From Capillidium heterosporum (lineage: Eukaryota; Entomophthoromycota; Entomophthoromycetes; Entomophthorales; Capillidiaceae), in contig WBMQ01000029.1 in NCBI GenBank assembly GCA_016630905.1, positions 1 through 38,492 of the forward strand: a stretch of 38,492 bases of DNA, given 5' to 3'. Shown here piece by piece: positions 35,501 through 38,492 of this stretch. Both the position numbers and the translations under genes were made by a program. Positions within the stretch are counted from its first letter, which is position 1. The number at the start of each line of letters is the position of its first letter. Under the pieces are notes generated by a model that saw nothing but the letters and a program-made list of their open reading frames with translations, searched no databases and was not told where the DNA came from.

Positions 35501-36277
35501 TTCAATTCTATTTGTAGTTTTATCGAAACCTTAGTGATAATGACTCCTCAAAGCAAGTACTAAAAGTAGCGAGGGTAGTCTGCAAGAAATTGGTTTCTGA
35601 GGTAGCTGTAGATAAAGGAGTTTAAAACCAAATTGCCGGTATAAAAGTTGAAATTTTCAAGCTACGGCAAGCTCTACTCCTTAGGGGTATAGCTTTACTT
35701 GACGGCAGATACATCAAATTCAAAGTTCAAATTGGCGTTAAAGAATCTTGAAATCCATCCATCTAAATTGACATGACGTGTTTCATTTTCCACCTAATCC
35801 ATCTTTAGCCCTAAAAGCAACTACTCGGGCACCTACACCTACAGAATTTAAATCCTAGATCGAATATCCGTTTTTATTACTATAGGTAAGTATATAACTT
35901 CGAAAATGGGTAATTAAACCCAGGTTAAGAATTTGCAAGTAGTTTCTCTTTCAAGTATTTTCACATCCATTTGCAGAAATTCAAACTGATGATCTATAGC
36001 CTATTACTTTCAGATCTTTAGGCATTTAAATCAAAACCGATCGAAACTTAAGCAGCATGACTTCAACCACTAACAAAAGTTTTAATTCAAATTTGCCTCG
36101 AAAGATGTAGATTTGGCATTTATACTTGGTAAAATTGGGGAATCAAAGTTATCATAATTTTTTCAACAAGCCTTGAATCAAAGTTCTTTTACAAATTTGA
36201 AGGGAGGAGCAGAAATTCTACTTTCTTTAGTATACGAGAATTCTAATATACAACGAATTGAGACGAGTAAAGACAAG
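32545..36277. other. AT-rich intergenic region with few relics
   Basis: No gene is supported. A reversed copy of the dispersed-repeat core lies at about 34321-34361, and a possible faint stomatin relic is at about 35730-35970 (minus). Open frames at 34528-34812, 34694-34957 and 35179-35385 show no coding character that I can defend. Confidence 0.4.
34321..34361 (-). repeat. Reversed copy of the dispersed-repeat core
   Basis: On the minus strand this reads CCAGATCCGTCAAATTTTTA and continues ATCATATTTGGTTGCAAAAT. It is very close to the copy at 29694-29750 (CGGTCAAATTTTACTATATT, then TGGTTAGAAAATGCAA). It shows the family is dispersed in both orientations. Confidence 0.5.
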
Positions 36278-37280
36278 ATGTCAGGTTCTGAGATAAGAGA
36301 CCAACTTTCTAGTTTAATAGTGGTAAGTAAACCTACATCCAATTCATTTATCCAACTTTACCAACCTCCCATTTTTATTTTAGAGTATCCAATCCCTTTG
36401 GTTTGTTAGCAACGCCGCCTTCCTCTACTACTTTATTAAGCTCTATCTCCTAGTATTGGAAGAAGGACTATTTAGCTTTACCAATTTGACTTCTTACTAC
36501 TACTACAGACTTTTTAGAGCAAGTCTACTAAGCTATGCTTTACTCTTTTACAAGAACCGTATGGTAAATTCTAAATTTATAAACCTAATGCTAATCATCA
36601 CCTTTTCTTTTATTTTCAATTGTAGCCCAACAACTTCACCACCAAATATTTGAAGAAACTGTTGAATGACACAGCCGCTTTAAACCTGCTGTTAAATTTG
36701 GTGTTATTGAACAGCCGTCCCATCTATGGTAAATTTTTATTTTTTACTCGTATTTAAACCTTTTCTTTAAATCAGTTATCTTAATACCCAACTTGACTCA
36801 AGCATTCTACCACTCCTCCTACTTTTTCATTTACCGTTTGGTACCCACTGTAACTTCCTACCTGCAGTATAGACTTTCGACTTGGTTCAAATTAGAGGCA
36901 GCTTTTCTGACCAAAGTTAGCAACCTAGCGACCCAAACTTCAATTGTCATCCGTGAATTCTATAGACCTATCAAGCGATTCAACCTACTGTACGAGATAA
37001 CGATCATTCCCTTCTACCTGTTGGTTAGGTTACTTTTGTACTACCTTTATCTTTTTTCCAAAACTAACTTCTTTCCAATAGATTTAAAGATGTATTTTTC
37101 GTTACCTTAGTGTTCAGTTACGTTACCTACCAAAAGCTTTCCAACACTTTGACCAACTTGGATGAAAAAGCAGGTTTACAATCAACGGTGGAACGGTACA
37201 TTCTACCTTTCACTCCACAAAGTATGCAGCAGGTTTACAAGCAGTTGGTAGCGGTCGATGCTGAAGGTACTAAGAATTAA
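36278..37280 (+). CDS. TMEM33/Pom33-family membrane protein
   Basis: Five exons (36278-36322, 36384-36563, 36626-36728, 36776-37037, 37082-37280) give 262 residues to TAA; introns are 61, 62, 47 and 44 bp with GT-AG ends, the last with a good CTAAC branch site. TMEM33, yeast Pom33/Per33 and fission yeast Tts1 are multi-pass proteins of the ER and nuclear envelope that shape membranes and help nuclear pore placement. Family features: a first hydrophobic segment around SLWFVSNAAFLYYFIKLYLL, the YRLFRASLLSYALLFYKNRMP string, NLLLNLVLLNSRPIYVILIP, a middle amphipathic region, the YEITIIPFYLLVRLLLF segment and DVFFVTLVFSYV, then a polar tail. Length matches the family. The first ATG after an in-frame non-ATG stretch was chosen as the start. 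Confidence 0.85.
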
Positions 37281-37802
37281 AGTTGAAGTCCTGATAAGTA
37301 AATTGCTTGTACTTATATTATTTTTATAAGCTGGAATTTGAGGCCACAACTTTCTTACAATATCTTTTGTAAGTTTAAAGTACATTAAATACATTTATTT
37401 GTTAGTATAGCTTAGGATATAGATATCTTTAGTAGCTCACATTTTTCAATGGAAAATATGTGATAAAGCAAGTTGATATATGTAAACCAACATATACTGT
37501 TGTAAAATTAACTTGTTTCCAACCTCACCCTCCGGTACTCTAGCTCTACCTCCATAGACTCTGTAGGAATGCAGTGCATAGAGAACCATTTTACTTTAAA
37601 ATCCTACACATTATCAACGACTAAAAGTAAAACTTATGTGCCTACCAATTTATAAGCTATAAACCAAAATTAAAACTGTCGTCCTTTGAACCTGCAGAAA
37701 ATAGAAAGAATATAACTCTAGTTACATAGATTCATCAAACATATTTTAAACTCTATTCTAGACCCTACCACCAAAAGACTCCAAGCACCAACTTTGAAAA
37801 GC
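37281..37802. other. Intergenic region, no gene seen
   Basis: Spacer between the TMEM33-like gene and the tRNA gene. A slightly GC-richer patch at about 37530-37585 was examined, but no RNA or coding signal was found. Confidence 0.35.
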
Positions 37803-37808
37803 AAAAAA
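37803..37808 (-). terminator. Pol III terminator of tRNA-Leu
   Basis: A run of six T on the minus strand begins 4 bp after the tRNA 3' end, the normal RNA polymerase III stop signal. Confidence 0.85.
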
Positions 37809-37811
37809 TAA

Positions 37812-37893
37812 TGACGACTGAGGGGTTCGAACCCTCGCATGCTAACATATCAGGGCCTAAACCTGACCCCTTGGACCACTCGGGCAAGTCGCC
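37812..37893 (-). tRNA. tRNA-Leu, anticodon UAG
   Basis: An 82-nt minus-strand gene folds as a class II tRNA. The acceptor stem GGCGACT pairs with AGTCGTC (one G-U) and the discriminator is A. The D stem is CCC/GGG, the anticodon stem TCAGG/CCTGA with loop TTTAGGC, so the anticodon is UAG. A long variable arm (about 13 nt) and T arm GAGGG-TTCGAAC-CCCTC follow. It has no intron, and CCA is not encoded. It reads CUA and, by wobble, other CUN leucine codons. The long variable arm and discriminator A fit leucine. Confidence 0.95.
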
Positions 37894-38246
37894 TTGCTGA
37901 ATATCATTTAACATAGTATATATATTATTATAATTTGGTAATCAAACACAAACTGACTTTTACTTTTCTTTATCATCTTATATACGTTTATTTTATAACT
38001 AAATGACCAAAATTGACCTAAAACCAATATATATAGTATACTTGAAATTTTAGCTAGTAACTTGCAAACTTATTATTTTATTTTATATTTCAGTTGCCTT
38101 TTACAATATTCTTGCTATCTATCCGTACTGAATATAGTTGTACTTAAAAGCTTAAATAAAGATATAATATGTACCATTTAGTTGCATGCTGTTTATTATT
38201 ACTATAAAATGGAAGTTAAAAGACATCAGTCCGAAGCACTCAAAAT
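37894..38246. other. Intergenic region, no gene seen
   Basis: AT-rich spacer between the tRNA gene and the small secreted-protein frame; nothing recognisable. Confidence 0.35.
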
Positions 38247-38463
38247 CTAGCTACCGTTGAAGACAGATTGACCAGAGCCTAGCAGGTCAACAACCAAATT
38301 CTCACCAAATCCATTGAACAGTGAGAAATCTTGGCTATTATAAGGATTGATTCATACGTCGTTCCAGCCCATTCGATTTCTCTTTAACTTCAGGTCGATC
38401 GATTGCCTTGCTGGTGATTACCGAAAACAACGAAATTATGCTAAGTAGATTGAAGAGTTGCAT
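38247..38463 (-). pseudogene. Small secreted protein with an apparent frameshift
   Basis: The ATG at 38463-38461 opens a 41-codon frame with a clear signal peptide (MQLFNLLSIISLFSVITSKA) and a charged segment (IDRPEVKEKSNGLERRMN) that stops at TAA (38340-38338). The adjacent frame carries on directly with SQDFSLFNGFGENLVVDLLG and SGQSVFNGS before TAG at 38249-38247. The two parts would read as one protein of about 70 residues if a single T near 38340 were absent. No intron with proper GT-AG ends and phase was found to explain the shift. Either the gene is freshly broken, the base is a sequence error, or translation shifts frame. Family unknown. Confidence 0.45.
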
Positions 38464-38492
38464 GGCTGAGTAGGTTACTTTTCTTTTGATAT

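Overview
The window is nuclear DNA of a eukaryote, most likely an early-diverging fungus. The evidence is AT-rich sequence, genes cut by very short GT-AG introns (about 35-65 bp), the standard stop codons TAA, TAG and TGA all in use, and a gene set (stomatin-type SPFH protein, PSP1 protein, importin-13/Kap122 karyopherin, M1 aminopeptidase, JmjC protein with a 4CXXC_R1 zinc finger, TMEM33/Pom33) that fits fungi. The importin-13 gene appears to contain a U12-type AT-AC intron. Yeasts and most Dikarya have lost the minor spliceosome while some basal fungi keep it, so this also points to a basal lineage. The species is not identified.

Layout. 0-5.2 kb: gene-poor, with a C-terminal membrane-protein fragment (840-1101, minus), a small open GC-richer island near 1.4 kb and a decayed stomatin copy (about 1885-2785, minus). 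5.26-6.21 kb: intact intronless stomatin gene (minus). 8.6-18.7 kb: two nearly identical 1,259-bp arms in inverted orientation (8615-9873 and 17466-18724) enclose a 7.6-kb segment with the PSP1 gene (plus, 4 exons) and the importin-13 gene (minus, 20 exons in my model). 19.16-22.04 kb: puromycin-sensitive-type M1 aminopeptidase (minus, 7 exons). 22.5-25.45 kb: JmjC/4CXXC_R1 chromatin protein (plus), divergent from the aminopeptidase across about 470 bp. 25.5-36.2 kb: AT-rich desert with a decayed dispersed repeat family (27.0-30.2 kb, one reversed core at 34.3 kb), a broken secreted-protein frame (26.6 kb) and one credible small gene (32.27-32.54 kb). 36.28-37.28 kb: TMEM33/Pom33 gene (plus, 5 exons). 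37.81-37.89 kb: tRNA-Leu(UAG), minus. 38.25-38.46 kb: small secreted-protein gene with an apparent frameshift (minus).

The genes do not form a pathway; they are ordinary single eukaryotic genes for membrane organisation, nuclear transport, peptide turnover, chromatin and the ER/nuclear envelope. The strongest unusual signals are the U12-type intron, the large near-identical inverted repeat around two genes, and the decayed repeat family. Exon models were built by hand from splice motifs, reading-frame continuity and remembered family motifs; no alignment or search was run.
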